Assembly (NCBI GenBank): GCA_025618425.1
Contig: CM046832.1
Span: 57,354,587 to 57,418,586 of the forward strand
Direction of reading: 5' to 3'
From: Heliocidaris tuberculata
Lineage: Eukaryota; Echinodermata; Echinoidea; Camarodonta; Echinometridae
Length of the DNA: 64,000 nt
A program made the position numbers and the translations under genes. Under the pieces are notes generated by a model. That model was not told where the DNA came from and did no database searches. It saw only the letters and a program-made list of their open reading frames with translations. Within the stretch, counting starts at the first letter, position 1; each line of letters begins with the position of its first letter. Positions 11,801 to 22,193 of the stretch are shown here, piece by piece.

Positions 11801-14800
11801 GCATGATTTTACATATCCTCTCTGCCTAATTGAGTGAGTTTTAGATGACTGTAAAAATACAAACTTAAATTGAAGATGCTAAGTGCCTCTCGGACAAAAC
11901 AATCCAGGCATCCTCCACTGCGTCCTCCAAATTACCATCGCTCTCATCATGCCCCTCTTTCCAATTCCGGTGCCGCCACAAAATTATATACTCCTTTGTA
12001 TTAGAGGCTTTTAACCCTCTAAACGAGATCATTCTAATCAAATGTAAGTTATATGATGGGTTTGATATACAAATAAATGCTCGTTAGTAAGCTACAGGGG
12101 ATTTACGGCTTAAAAACATATTTTCTGTAGAGGATGCATGTTCTATAACTCAAGGGAATTTCGGGACATGAATCCTATATTAGAACGACAGCCTACTGGA
12201 CCGAGAAACAAGACCGATGACCGACGAAAAAAAATGAAGAAAAAAGAAAATCATCAGAGAAAGTTTTAGAAGCCCTACGAGACCGATATGTCAGTCAGGG
12301 GGGGGGGGGCGTTTCATGAAAGGACTTGTCAGATATTTTATCCGACAAATTTGCTCTCAGCCAATCAGATGCAAGGATTTCAGTAGCTTATAACAGTTGT
12401 CGGATAAAATATCCGACAAATTCCTTTCATGAAACGCTCCCCTGATGGACAGTCGGTCTAGCCCATGTCACAAACCCGTGTTTTATCTACTGAACAATAC
12501 CGTCTTTTCATCATCGATTCTTCCTATCTAGTAAGGGTATTTTACTGCATGTTTTTTCTTCTTCAGATATTGAAAGGAATAAACCGAACGGAGGACCCAG
12601 CTGGTGGTTACATACTTTTAGTCAGTGACGGACAGCAAAATCGAGAGCCTTACATCCAAGACGTCTTCGACGAGGTGGATGAAGCCGGGGTCATCATCGA
12701 TACCATAGGTAACCCTAAAAATGTCCAGCCCATTGAGGGGTACTGGGATCATTGGGGGAAACCGCTCTTATTTAATACGGTGAATGGAATGCAAATTTAC
12801 AAGGCAAATGATTTTTGGCAAGGTGCCGGAAAAATTGATAGTATCGTAATGTTTTCTCGTTCTTTTCCCTTTCTCCTTTTGCTTTTATCTCCTCCCTCCT
12901 TCACCATTCGATGTTGCCGGGGAGGGGGGGGGGGGGGGGTAGGGGGGCTCATGACCCCTATTTCCTTTGAAGCTGCACGTAGTTCATCATGCTGACGGGA
13001 AAAAATAGAATGCCGGCCAGTAGATGTACTTTTAATCAATACCTTGATATTGAAAAACACGTATTAACTTAATTTCTTTAAAATTTCTGTACCTCTACAA
13101 GAACATTAAAACTTACGGAAGTGGACCGCGATACTAAAGATGTGTTTAATGAATGGAGGGGACTTAGAGAAACATAATTTTGAAGAAAAGCCGAACAAGT
13201 ATAAAAAGCGTTTGATATATTTGAAATGCTGGATTATACCAAACTTGATATGATATTATGAAATTGGTAATTACGTCATTTGACAGTGATTTCTGAATCA
13301 TCAGATGAGAATTAAACTTTATGACCAAGGTTTTGCAGAAAATCACACTTCTAAAAAGTGGTTTAATCTTCTCAACGGTGAAATATCCTCCTACTTGTGT
13401 TATATAAGAAACAATGGAAAACAGTATAAATTGTATACTTTGCAATGTCGGACAACCAATACAATTTGTTATTTCTTCTCAAAACTTGTTAAAGAAACTA
13501 ATATTCGGTAGTGTACCTGTCCACCCCTTGCTCCTGATAATGAATAAACGGCCACCCTTACACATGTTATAGGTGATGATCTGTTGTTCTACCTGGAATA
13601 TACATTCTAACCCGATTGTAATTGTCGATATCCAGCTTTCAGCGATGCAGCAGATCCAAATTTGCTGGAACTGTCTGTTCGAACCAACGGACTGGCCTTC
13701 TTCTATCCTGATACCGCCACATCGACGGCTCTCAACGACGCTTTTACCGCTACGGTGTCGACAAGACCCGGCCTCAGCACAGAGACATTACCCATACAGG
13801 TACATGTATATTATACTCTCGGCATAAAAAGCTGTGAAAAAAATTATGACAGCCCTCAGGGGCGGATCCAGGATTGTCCGAAATATGGGAGGATTTTTCC
13901 CAGGAACATGACTTTGGAATTCCCGCCTCTGCAGACATGCACTAGTCCAAAAATTCAATACTTAACAAGAAAAAAGAGCTTCTCGTGTGTTGAGAAGCCT
14001 TAATATTTCTAAAATCTCTGATAAGAAAATAGAAATAGTTCTCACACTTTCAAAACCATTATGGTACAAAAAAGGGGTGTCGTGGCCCCTTACCCCTGTG
14101 GACCGGTCTGCATTTTAACCCAATCTTAATGCTAATAGAGCGGAAAGTGTAGCAGATACGAATTAAAGGAGAATGAAACCCTCTGGAAAAATCAATTTTA
14201 ATGAAAAGAGAGGATAGAGAGAAGCAATTAAAAAAAGTTCCATCAAAATCGGTTACGAAATGAGAAAGTTATGAAAGTTTGAAAAGTCTCAATTTACTTT
14301 CTATCATGTCTATGGCGATCCTCAAATTGGCAATGTTGCTTCAAAGCGACAGGTTTAGTAGTACAACTCTCCATATGTTTTGTACACAAAATTTCATATT
14401 TTCCCTATTATCTCTCAAGGTGCAGCTTGTCTCCTTCTTAGCTCAAGATATATCATGGGAAAAATTATTTGACACAACATATGTTGTTCACAAAAAGACA
14501 AGCCGCATCTTCAGAGATAATGGAGAAAATATGAAATTTTGTGTGCAAAACATATTGAGAGTTGTACTACTAAACCTGCTATTTTCAAGCAACATTGCCA
14601 ATTTGAGGATCGCCATAGAAAGTAAATTGAGATTTTTCAAACTTTCGTAACTTTTTCATTTCGTAACCGATTTTGATGGAACTTTTTAAAAATTGCTTCT
14701 CTCTATCGATCCTCTCTTTTCATTAAAATGGATATTTCCCCAGGGTTTCATTCTCCTTTAATAGTTCGTAGACAAAATGTTAAGATTAATCTCAGGTGAT

Positions 14801-16916
14801 GTGCCATTAAAACGCAGAAACGTATTGCCACAATAGTGCATTGATAAGATTCATAAGCATATACCTGAACCTAAAAAATTAAGTACCCAATAGTAAATAT
14901 ATAAAAGACGGTAAGCAAAGCAAAATAGTGCAAAAGATCAAAGGGAACATGAAAATAGCCAAAATTTAGCAAAATATAGTTGAGAAATCGATGTTCAATT
15001 GTGCTTGACCAAAAATGAAAAGAAAAAAAAAAAAAACAAAAACAAATCGAATTCCTTTGAAACCGTCAGTTATACAGTGGAGCTCTTTCGATCCCCGCGG
15101 ATGGCCCTGTCGAGGACACCTTCCTGATCGACTCAACGTTGGGCGTGGACACCGTGCTCACCTTCTCCTGGCTCGATGACCCCATCGAAGTCGTAGTCAT
15201 CGATCCTACTGGCGCTGTCATCGACCGTAACGACGCGACACAGTACGACAAAGATGATGCATCTCAAATCATCGCTGTGATTATCAAAGAAACAGCCCAG
15301 GTATATAAGGAGACTCGTGTATATGATTAATCTGTTGATTGTTAAAGGAGATACACTCTAAAAACAAGAGTATTAAATCACCATTTAAAAGGACCGAGGA
15401 GTGACCACTTTTTCAAAATGGTTGATTAAGACTTTTAACATGCTGGATGCAACATAAAGGCTGAACCCAGAATGTTAAAAGTGTTAATCTACCATTTTGA
15501 AAAAGTGGTCACTCCTCGGCCCTTTTAAATGGTGATTTAACACTTTATCTTTTAGAGTGTATGTGTCTTTAATTGGTATATCACGAAATTGCAAGGAATC
15601 TGTGCATTTACTATATTATTCCATATTCAAATACTTTGAAACAAGGCCCTGAAATAGGCCAATTAAATAGGATTCTACGTTGATAAATAATGCTATTTAA
15701 AGACTTTTTTTTTTCTTACTAACGCATTAAAAATCCACTTTGCTCTTCTATTTCATACCAGTACAATCTATTTTTTTTTGTTCTCCGTTTTTCAAACGAG
15801 TGGCAAAATATTTTGTCTTGAAGCTTAGAATAAGTTACGGTCATTTTAGAAAGACAGCAGGCAAAATCTCAAATCTTATAGTAAAAGCTTTTCATTTTAT
15901 TTTTTACTTATATGTATATTATTTGGGGGATAAAGACAAGGCCGTGTACGGAGACTTTGATCGTATATCTTTTTAACGAACGACAAATTCAAACCCTATA
16001 CAAAATATTAGTATCATGAAACTTTAAGTTAACAATGGGTTTCTCGCTGAATATGCGCAAGTAGAAGAGAAGAAGAAATCGTAGAAAAGAAGAAGTTGAA
16101 GATGAAGAAGAGGAGGAAGAAATTGATGATGAAGAAGATGAAGAAGAAGAAAAAAAAAGGAGAAAGAAGAGGAGGAGGGGTAAAAGAGAAGAAAGAACGT
16201 ATGAATGTAACTAATATTTCTTCTGTCTTCTCCGAAAATAGACAGGACTTTGGAGGTTCTCTGTGGACAGTGACTCAGACGAAGTGGAGACCGTTCTTGT
16301 TACCATAGAATCCAAACCTACTTCACAAACAGATGCACCAATTACAGTCAACGCCATTGTCGGATCACAGGTAACCTTATAATTAAATCAAAATAGTTTA
16401 TCCCACTCTGGAATAGATTGCTTTGCTAGTAAACCTCAGAAAGATCATATTGGGGGCACTGTGGTGTATTGGTGAGAGAGAGGTCCTGGGTTCAATCCTT
16501 GATTGGTTCTTACTTTTGTCCCTCTCTTCCCACAGGTGCCTGGAGTAATGGGTAAATTGGTTCCTTGGGCATGTTGGTTAATAATAATTGCAGGGCCATC
16601 AGGAAGAGAAGTATTAGTACGGTATTAATGAGGCTACCCTTGGCAAATATTATTTCTATTATTATCTATCATCACAATTATTGTTTTCATGTAATTATTT
16701 AGAAGGCTTAGAGCTACCTATTGTTTTTCATCTCAGAGGAACATGTCTCATGTTAGCAGTTTATGTTAAGTCTGTATTGGCTTCAGTAATCTCAGTATTG
16801 ACCGAAAACTGTTCAACTTTTGAAGTTATGAATTGATCGTTGGATTCATAATAGAAATGATTGTTTTTGATAAGTTCGTTTTTTTTTCCTCGTTTCCATT
16901 TTCAAGCCCCCCCCCC

Positions 16917-16948
<32 letters not shown>

Positions 16949-19900
16949 GATGACCTTGTTTCTGGAATTCATTACGCTTTTTTAAAAGGTAAGTCGTCAG
17001 CTGTAAATACATAACTGGAAAATATTTTGTTTCTCCTTTTCTTCTAGACCGTCGACCATACTGTATCACCAAGGCTCGAGATTTTCGCCGAAGTTCGTAA
17101 GGGGTACCTTCCTGTAGTGAATGCAGGTGTCGAGGCCGTGATAGAGAGCCCAGGGTCCGCTACCACGTATCTCCCACTGTATGACAATGGCGCAGGTAAG
17201 TGAAAGTAGAATACCCGTTGCACACGAGGCGTCGATGTGCTGACGTAGAGCTGCGTCAGCGACCTGTGGGGTCTTTGACGCGACATGTGAGAATAACTTC
17301 GTACAAAAAGTGAAAGCAAACTGAACAGTACAAATTTAATTACTGGCGTATGGGCTAATTTTCTTTACAGAATTGATTAGCTCAGGTTATAACGCAATGG
17401 AAATGACGACTTGTTGCCCGAAACACACAAGACGTCATTTTGATATCGTCATTACCTACGCTAAAGCCTATGGAGGCAATAACAGCATACATAAGTAATT
17501 CAAAGCAATGTTTGCAATGTTCATTTTAAATTAATTTCAAGCAGTCAAGTACGATGTCATTCTCACACGGTTCGTCAAAGACCCCACAGGTCGTTGACGC
17601 AATCTTACGTCAGAATATGACGCAATCCTACGTCAGAATATGACGCCTTGTGTGCAAAGGGCAATACGTCTAGTCATGTCCTTATCTCCCGTTCACATGT
17701 TTCCAATCGAGGAATTCATAAAACCGACCTACGACATTACCTTGAAAGAGAAATGTGACACGTCTTCTTTTTTTCTTCATACCATTCACTTTCTAAAGGA
17801 TGGATTGGTTTGGAAGGATTGGACATAGCTTTCATTTGACGTTCTGTGTTATGTTATGCATGTCTCCAGTACGGTTGTAAAACCATGGACCTACTATACG
17901 AACCAATAACCATGGTAATAGCTGAGGATCCAGCTATTATGAATATGTACGTTCATTTTCTTTTTTTTTAATGCGCAAAAAGGATTCGAATTTGAGGTAC
18001 CGTCGGATAAATTTGAGGTACCGTCGGATAAATTTGAGGTACCGTCGGATAAATTTGAGGTACCGTCGGATGAATTTGAGGTACCGTCGGATAAATTTGA
18101 GGTACCGTCGGATAAATTTGAGGTACCGTCGGATAAATTTGAGGTACCGTCGGATGAATTTCCCTATTAAAGCACCTCGGAATGGTTATGATAGAGCGTA
18201 GATCTATGCGCAACCACAGTTCTATCTTCCCCATCAACGTATCGTTTTATTTGTATGACACATACTTCGGCGATAATTGCTCCGCGGCCAATACCCTACA
18301 CTAACCCAATTCTTTTCAACCCTGGACCAAAAAAAAAAAAAAAAAAAACTTCTACCTATTACCCTAACCCTAAATCTTTTACAAAATAATCGTCGCTGGA
18401 GCATTGTTTCGGAGCACCATCGTTGCGCATTGTAAAAATATAATATATAAAGTATTTCGCTTTCACAGGTGCAGACATCACCAAGAATGACGGCATCTAT
18501 TCCGCCTACTTCTTACAATTTGACAACAATGGACGATACAGCATTAAGGTCCAGGTCAGCAATGAGGATTCAACAGCTTCAGTCAGCTCGAGATCCAGGA
18601 GGAGCTCGAGAGGTCTTCCGTTATCTCCAGGTAAGTATATACCTGGTCGTCAGTCGGTATGGTCAGACGGGGAGGGGGGTTAATGCGGCTCCATTTTGTC
18701 GAAATGCAATCTTGCATATATGCATGTACTTTTACCGCCGACAACAAATGCTGTCCAGGGTCCATAATTTATTATACAGGAATAAATAAGTGTGTTTTGA
18801 ATCTGAATCTGAATCTGAGGCAAGAGCAAGGTTTAACTGGACATAATTATGTTATCATAATACCCTCACTACCTTCCACCTGCATTACGGTGTGCCGGCA
18901 CAGGCAACATTGTGAGCCGCGAACGTCCGTATAATTATCTTCTCCGGCGCCAATGTGCAGTACAACATACCTGTCCCTTAAATTATGTACTATACAAATC
19001 CTTCTTGGGTAAAATGGTTGGACCATGCACCCAACGCCCCTGCAAAAAATGGGAGAGAGAGTTTGTACTTCAAATACATATTTATATATGCAGCCGCGTT
19101 GTAAAAACAATTTTCTGTGAGTTTCATTTATTTATTTCTCCCTTCATACATCCCCTATATAATCACAGATCGATACACTCCTTCGCCGGCGACATACGAA
19201 CCCGCTGAGCCTTTTGTTCGAACAGGGTCCGGCGGCGTTTTCGAAGTCGAGAACTTTGTTGCTCCAACCGGTGACGAGCTCGCTCCGTCACGAATCAATG
19301 ATCTCGGTGTCGTTGCTACAAGCTACGACAATGCCAGTGTTACGCTGCAGTGGACGGCCGTGGGCGACGACTACGATCAAGGCACAGGTGATTATCGAGA
19401 ATTATTTATGCTTTCTGCATAGACTAAATATAATGTATTGTTTGTTCATTTCTTGTGAATTTCTCTGAGAGAAATCGTTTGAATCTTATAATAGATTTAT
19501 AAGACAGTAGACCATATATGGTCTGATAACATTCAAATCGGTTTCATTTCGGTATGTAGTTATGAGACTGTCATTTTCACTAAGTCTACCAAATAAGCTA
19601 TCAAATTAAAAACAGAATTATTTCTGTAACAGACTTTTTTACATTCATTTAAAGTGACTCTTCATTTGTGTAACTGTAAAACATAGAATCCCATTATTAT
19701 CACCTAAAAAGATTATTATTTTGGCAAACGTTCCTACAGGCGGATGCATGAGGGAAAACTTGGTCGCACCCCACCCTCTTTTGAAATATAAAGTTAGTCA
19801 CTGAAGACAATGCGCTTCCTAGATGTCCTTGAATTTCACGGTTTTCCAATATCGACCCCCTTTTCTGATAATCCTTGATCCGCCTCTGTTGTGTCCTCAC

Positions 19901-20896
19901 ATACACTAGAAAACTCTTTATTTTATTTTGGTCTTTTTTCAAAACCATATCTGGGCGATTCCTTGCAATGTGCTCCGTATTGTGACATGTTTCCCCCTTT
20001 TATTTCATCAATAAATGAAACTTGCTAGGACCATTGACTATCGGTCCTTTCGGCATCACCATTATTAGTCTATAGTCTTATCGAGAGATATATAAAAAAA
20101 AAAATACATGAAATATAAAAGGCATCATGTCATGTATGTCGTACATGTACATGAAACATTGCGAGGAATCGCCCATCTCATAGCCTGGCTTGTCGTATGT
20201 AAGTGATTTTGAATCCAGTAAAAAAAAAAAAACCAAAAATAAACAAATAAAAACAACATGTGTCTAACCTTATCTTGCTCTTCTCATCTTTATTCATTTC
20301 CACAAGCTGCTTCCTACGACCTCCGCTACGCAACAACATTCGACAGCCTGCGAGAGAACTTCACCACCAGCGATCCGGTCATGGATCACCACGTCCTATC
20401 TGGCAATCTCTCCGTGGTTGGGACATCAGGGTTCGTTGAAACGGTAGTCGTAGCATTGCCGACAAGCGGAGAAAAGGTCGTTTACTTTTTCGGCATCATT
20501 GCGGTCGACGAAGCAGGGAATGAGGGAGATCTTTCCAACTTGGTGTCAGCCAATCTGGAATATTTGCCGCCGGTGACTACAGAGACCATAATGACTACGG
20601 ATTCGGAAGCGACAACGGATTTGCAAGCAACAACGGCTTTGCAAGCGACAACAGATTCGGAAGCGACCACGGCGAATCTAGTAGAGCCGGAGTTGGGTCT
20701 CGAGCCATGGGTGATAGGCGTGATCTCAGCAGCTTCTGTCGTACTCGCCATCGCCGTCGGTCTGGTGGTCGTCATGGTATGCAAGATGGGCTCGTCGTCG
20801 AAGAAGAAAGTGGATACAAACTACAACGGGGCTTCCTACAACGAGAACGCAACCAAATCTTCCTCGCAATACGATAACAGCGCCTATATGGCATGA
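8529..20896 (+). CDS. CLCA-family secreted/membrane metalloprotease (calcium-activated chloride channel regulator-like), 12 exons, 5' incomplete
   Basis: Spliced from 8529-8823, 9735-10018, 10904-11146, 11530-11754, 12567-12708, 13636-13799, 15070-15300, 16242-16370, 17048-17195, 18469-18630, 19169-19387 and 20307-20896. All junctions are GT-AG and in phase, giving 943 residues to a TGA. Visible order: CLCA N-terminal protease domain (1 to ~250) with HEWGHLRWGLFDEY at 104-117, so zinc ligands are H104, H108 and D115 with catalytic E105; von Willebrand A domain from ~262 with a full MIDAS (D268, S270, S272, T338, D370); beta-sandwich region; an Arg-rich RSRR sequence near 660; FN3-like part (~710-860); Thr-rich stalk; membrane helix 882-906; 37-residue tail. 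CLCA proteins are secreted or membrane-tethered self-cleaving proteases that modulate calcium-activated chloride channels. The signal peptide and about 50 residues are missing upstream. Candidate polyA signals lie at 22333 and 22372. Confidence 0.93.
9316..9680 (-). mobile_element. tRNA-derived SINE in CLCA intron
   Basis: Read on the minus strand, a tRNA-like head has a pol III A box (TGGTCTAGTGG, 9659-9669) and B box (GGTTCGAGTCC, 9615-9625). Next comes a body with CTTTGGCAAGACA and CACCCAGGTGTTAAATGGGT, then a tail with AAAAGTGCTATATAAATGC, a LINE-like 3' end. The head does not close a full acceptor stem, so it is a SINE and not a tRNA gene. The nearest tRNA resemblance is to a Glu/Asp-type A box. 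It lies antisense to the host gene. Confidence 0.82.
9735..10018 (+). CDS. CLCA exon b (HExxH metalloprotease motif)
   Basis: Acceptor CTTCAATAG, donor TCG|GTTAG, enters in phase 1 and leaves in phase 0. Carries the zinc site HEWGHLRWGLFDEY, then a KFYANSRGDIVATRC stretch and a Cys-rich CLCA segment ending in PASIMYAQFLDS. The HExxH plus Asp at +7 from the second His matches the CLCA family, so the protease site is intact. Confidence 0.95.
10664..10762. repeat. (GAAAAAA)n microsatellite
   Basis: About a dozen units of G plus five or six A in the intron between exons b and c. The open frame across it (10245-10799) is a composition artefact. Confidence 0.9.
10904..11146 (+). CDS. CLCA exon c (start of vWA domain)
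   Basis: Acceptor CATACCAG, donor GGT|GTAAGT, phase 0 at both ends. Begins VTGYCHS and ends ALVLDVSGSMG, which supplies the DxSxS metal-coordinating residues of the vWA MIDAS. Confidence 0.94.
11530..11754 (+). CDS. CLCA exon d (vWA domain)
   Basis: Acceptor TTTTTCCAG, donor GAA|GTGAGT, phase 0. Encodes RLTKLNQAATQYL, the helix following the MIDAS loop in CLCA proteins, and NGPTCIGCGILDGIE, which carries the MIDAS threonine. Confidence 0.94.
12296..12444. mobile_element. Palindromic MITE, family A copy 2
   Basis: Same termini and centre as 1832-1973, sitting in the CLCA intron. The left end has an expanded G run (CAGGG then more G) and the right end is CGCTCCCCTG. The arms are self-complementary here as well, but their sequence differs from copy 1 over about 20 bp. 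Confidence 0.85.
12567..12708 (+). CDS. CLCA exon e (vWA domain)
   Basis: Acceptor CTTCTTCAG, donor ATAG|GTAACC, leaves in phase 1. Encodes GGYILLVSDGQQN with the last MIDAS aspartate, then EVDEAGVIIDTI, the final vWA strand. Confidence 0.93.
13636..13799 (+). CDS. CLCA exon f
   Basis: Acceptor GATATCCAG, donor CAG|GTACAT, enters in phase 1. Encodes AFSDAADPNLLELSVRTNG and a Thr/Ser-rich segment ending ETLPIQ; this closes the vWA domain and starts the linker to the beta-sandwich. Confidence 0.92.
14163..14761. mobile_element. 600-bp palindromic MITE (family B)
   Basis: It begins TTAAAGGAGAATGAAACCC and ends with the reverse complement, GGGTTTCATTCTCCTTTAA. The arms stay complementary almost to the centre, with GGCGATCCTCAAATTGGCAA on one side and its complement on the other. 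TTAA at both edges may be a target duplication (piggyBac- or Kolobok-like) or part of the repeat. A partial copy lies at 35894-36112. The open frame 14279-14650 is a by-product of the palindrome. Confidence 0.88.
15070..15300 (+). CDS. CLCA exon g (beta-sandwich region)
   Basis: Acceptor CCGTCAG, donor CAG|GTATAT, phase 0. Encodes a segment with VEDTFLIDSTLGVDTVLTFS and IEVVVIDPTGAVI, the strand-rich part after the vWA domain in CLCA proteins. Confidence 0.9.
15354..15559. mobile_element. 206-bp hairpin MITE with TA target duplication
   Basis: Ends CACTCTAAAA and TTTTAGAGTG flanked by TA on both sides. Arms of about 95 bp are nearly complementary (CGAGGAGTGACCACTTTTTC and its complement). 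TA duplication suggests mobilisation by a Tc1/mariner transposase; that is inference. Confidence 0.85.
16047..16190. repeat. GAA-rich purine tract
   Basis: About 140 bp of GAA, GAT and GGA triplets in the intron before exon h. Low complexity. Confidence 0.85.
16242..16370 (+). CDS. CLCA exon h
   Basis: Acceptor CGAAAATAG, donor CAG|GTAACC, phase 0, 43 codons. Starts TGLWRFSVDSDSDEVE and ends VNAIVGSQ, matching the CLCA segment after the beta-sandwich core. Confidence 0.9.
16452..16690 (+). mobile_element. tRNA-derived SINE in CLCA intron
   Basis: Has a pol III A-box-like GTGGTGTATTGGTGAG (16461-16476) and B box GGGTTCAATCC (16488-16498). The body contains CCACAGGTGCCTGGAGTAA and TTGGTTCCTTGGGCATG, then an AT-rich tail. 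The CACAGGTG-TAATGGGTA part resembles the body of the SINE at 9316-9680, but the heads differ. Confidence 0.75.
17048..17195 (+). CDS. CLCA exon i
   Basis: Acceptor TTCTTCTAG, donor CGCAG|GTAAG, leaves in phase 1. Encodes EVRKGYLPVVNAGVEAVIES and LPLYDNGA, the family's conserved extracellular beta-domain before DNGAGAD. Confidence 0.92.
17214..17662. mobile_element. MITE with ~90-bp terminal inverted repeats
   Basis: The left end GTTGCACACGAGGCGTC is matched in reverse by GACGCCTTGTGTGCAAAG on the right. GACCTGTGGGGTCTTTGACG and its complement, and TGTGAGAATAAC/ATTCTCACA, continue the repeat inward. The right arm also has a duplicated TACGTCAGAATATGACGC. About 270 bp of unrelated centre; no protein. 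Confidence 0.85.
17989..18156. repeat. 21-bp minisatellite, eight copies
   Basis: Eight head-to-tail copies of AATTTGAGGTACCGTCGGAT plus one base, nearly identical; only the last base varies (A or G). The period is a multiple of three, so long open frames appear on both strands (a seven-residue repeat in each), which are artefacts. Lies in the intron between CLCA exons i and j. Confidence 0.95.
18469..18630 (+). CDS. CLCA exon j (with Arg-rich segment)
   Basis: Acceptor GCTTTCACAG, donor CCAG|GTAAG, enters and leaves in phase 1. Encodes GADITKNDGIYSAYF, a highly conserved CLCA stretch, then SVSSRSRRSSRG. RSRR fits the R-X-R-R pattern of furin-type cleavage, near where CLCA precursors are usually split; cleavage here is inference. 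Confidence 0.92.
18650..18815 (+). mobile_element. LINE 3' end with (GAATCT)n tail
   Basis: Sequence with CCAGGGTCCATAATTTATTA, then AATAAATAAGTG, ending in three GAATCT hexamers. A short tandem repeat at the 3' end instead of poly-A is typical of CR1/L2-type LINEs. Only the 3' end is present. Confidence 0.55.
19169..19387 (+). CDS. CLCA exon k (FN3-like start)
   Basis: Acceptor TATAATCACAG, donor CACAG|GTGATT, phase 1 at both ends. Encodes FVRTGSGGVFEVENF and LQWTAVGDDYDQGT, the conserved entry into the C-terminal fibronectin-III-like region. Confidence 0.93.
20307..20896 (+). CDS. CLCA terminal exon (FN3 end, stalk, membrane helix)
   Basis: Acceptor TTTCCACAAG, enters in phase 1, ends TGA at 20894-20896. 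Encodes SYDLRYATTFDSLRENF, then VYFFGIIAVDEAGNEGDLSN closing the FN3-like fold. A Thr/Ala/Asp stalk follows with repeated ATTDSE/LQATT units, likely O-glycosylated. Then come a 25-residue hydrophobic helix starting WVIGVISAAS, a KKK stop-transfer signal, and an Asn/Ser/Tyr-rich cytoplasmic tail. The helix suggests type I membrane anchoring, although related proteins may be shed. Confidence 0.94.
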
Positions 20897-20916
20897 ATAC
20901 ATTTCATATTATATTA

Positions 20917-21387
20917 CGGTGTTGTAGTCGAGACCTCAAGGTCTGAGACCGAGACTGAGACCGAGACTGAGACCGAGACCGCGACCGAGACTTTCCCTTT
21001 CGAGACCGAGACCACCTCTTCCGAGACCGAGACTTTCCCCTCCAAGACCGAGATCTCCTCTTCCGAGACCGAAATCTTTAGAGATGGAGAACGAGACCGA
21101 GACTTTCCCTTCCAAGACCGACACCACCTCTTCCGAGACCAAGACCTTATACCCAACAAACTTTAGCTGATAGCCTTATTAAGAATTGTGAGCCTTTCAA
21201 AAATATCTTGAAATTACTCCTATTTGATTACTTAGCAAGGAAAGCAATCTATCCAAACTTTGCAGTTTCTTTTAGTTTGGGTCACGAGAGGTCTCGAGCG
21301 GTTTTCTTGAGATCTTGAGGTTCGAGACCGAGACTTCTAGGTCCTAGACCGAGGCCCTATAAAAACGGGTCTCGACCTACAACACTG
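20917..21387. mobile_element. MITE with GAGACC-rich body, 20 bp after the CLCA stop
   Basis: Ends CGGTGTTGTAGTCGAGACC and GGTCTCGACCTACAACACTG are inverted. Between them lie dozens of degenerate GAGACC-GAGACT hexamers (20940-21150) and a second GAGACC patch near 21330. Such TGTTGTAGTC ends are typical of hAT-type non-autonomous elements. It lies within the probable 3' UTR of the CLCA gene. Confidence 0.78.
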
Positions 21388-21589
21388 ATATATTTCTGAT
21401 TTGTACATTCATACATTCCATTTTGTATAGATGTCTGTTTATAGAGTAATTTACTGTCATTCTTTTAAATTGAGATTGTAATAGTCACCATGGAAAGCAA
21501 TCATCTGAGTAAACATCGTCATAATTATTTTCAATTTTCTTTAATGCTCCCATTAATTTGTGTGTGCCCTATAATACACCTGCGTTGCA

Positions 21590-21835
21590 GTGTATACGGG
21601 TATGATTTTAACATGGACCCTACTAAAATGATCCTTTCGTTTTCTTGTAAGTTATAATTATAATGTCCTCCTAAGATATGACAATAGCCTCAAAATCACC
21701 TTAAACAACATTCAGTCTTGAATCAGAAAGTATTTCATTCAGATATATGTAGCATTTTATTCATCCTTTAAAAAAAGAAAAAAGAAAATGACCGTCACAG
21801 TAATGTATTCAATTAATTTCGAGTTCAAGAAAGAA
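21590..21835 (+). repeat. Dispersed repeat, copy 1
   Basis: GTATACGGGTATGATTTTAA, ACATGGACCCTA, then CCTAAGATATGACAATA and CACAGTAATGTATTCAAT recur in order at 38283-38500. The element type is unknown; no ORF or terminal repeats recognised. Confidence 0.65.
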
Positions 21836-21940
21836 GGGGAAGGTGGGGCGACAATATACGGAGCGAGTGGGTTCATTCATACACAAAGTACTGTATATCC
21901 GCCTAGTGGTTCCTATTATGACTGGGGGGAAACACCCCCT

Positions 21941-22193
21941 GCAGTAAATGGTCTGTGGATACATCATAATTTACTGCTGAATAATTGTATTTATATGTGT
22001 TTAATTTAAAACTACGTTCGAATAATCCTTTAATATAAACTACTGTAATAATGTATAACATTTGCAGTAAATGGTCTGTGGATATACATCATCATTTACT
22101 GCTGAATAATTTAATTGTATTTATATGTGTTTAATTTGAAACTACGTTCGAATAATCCTTTAATATAAACTATTGTAATAATGTATAACATTT
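21941..22193 (+). repeat. Tandem duplication, 123-bp period
   Basis: Two copies of a segment starting GCAGTAAATGGTCTGTGGAT (21941 and 22064), with only a few differences, so a recent duplication. Confidence 0.9.

Noticed and set aside
12291..12450. Regulatory hairpin of the CLCA gene
   Set aside because: The same palindrome occurs at 1832-1973 outside the gene, so it is a MITE.
14279..14650. 123-codon ORF
   Set aside because: Spans the centre of a near-perfect palindrome; codons are dictated by the repeat.
16452..16500. A second tRNA gene on the plus strand
   Set aside because: Only box-like motifs; the cloverleaf does not close.
17989..18156. CRISPR-like array
   Set aside because: Units are contiguous with no spacers, and the genome is eukaryotic.
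17971..18237. Protein-coding frames on both strands over the 21-bp repeats
   Set aside because: Period is a multiple of three, so open frames arise automatically; it lies in an intron.
20914..21159. Minus-strand VSVSEE-rich ORFs
   Set aside because: Translation of GAGACC hexamers inside a MITE.
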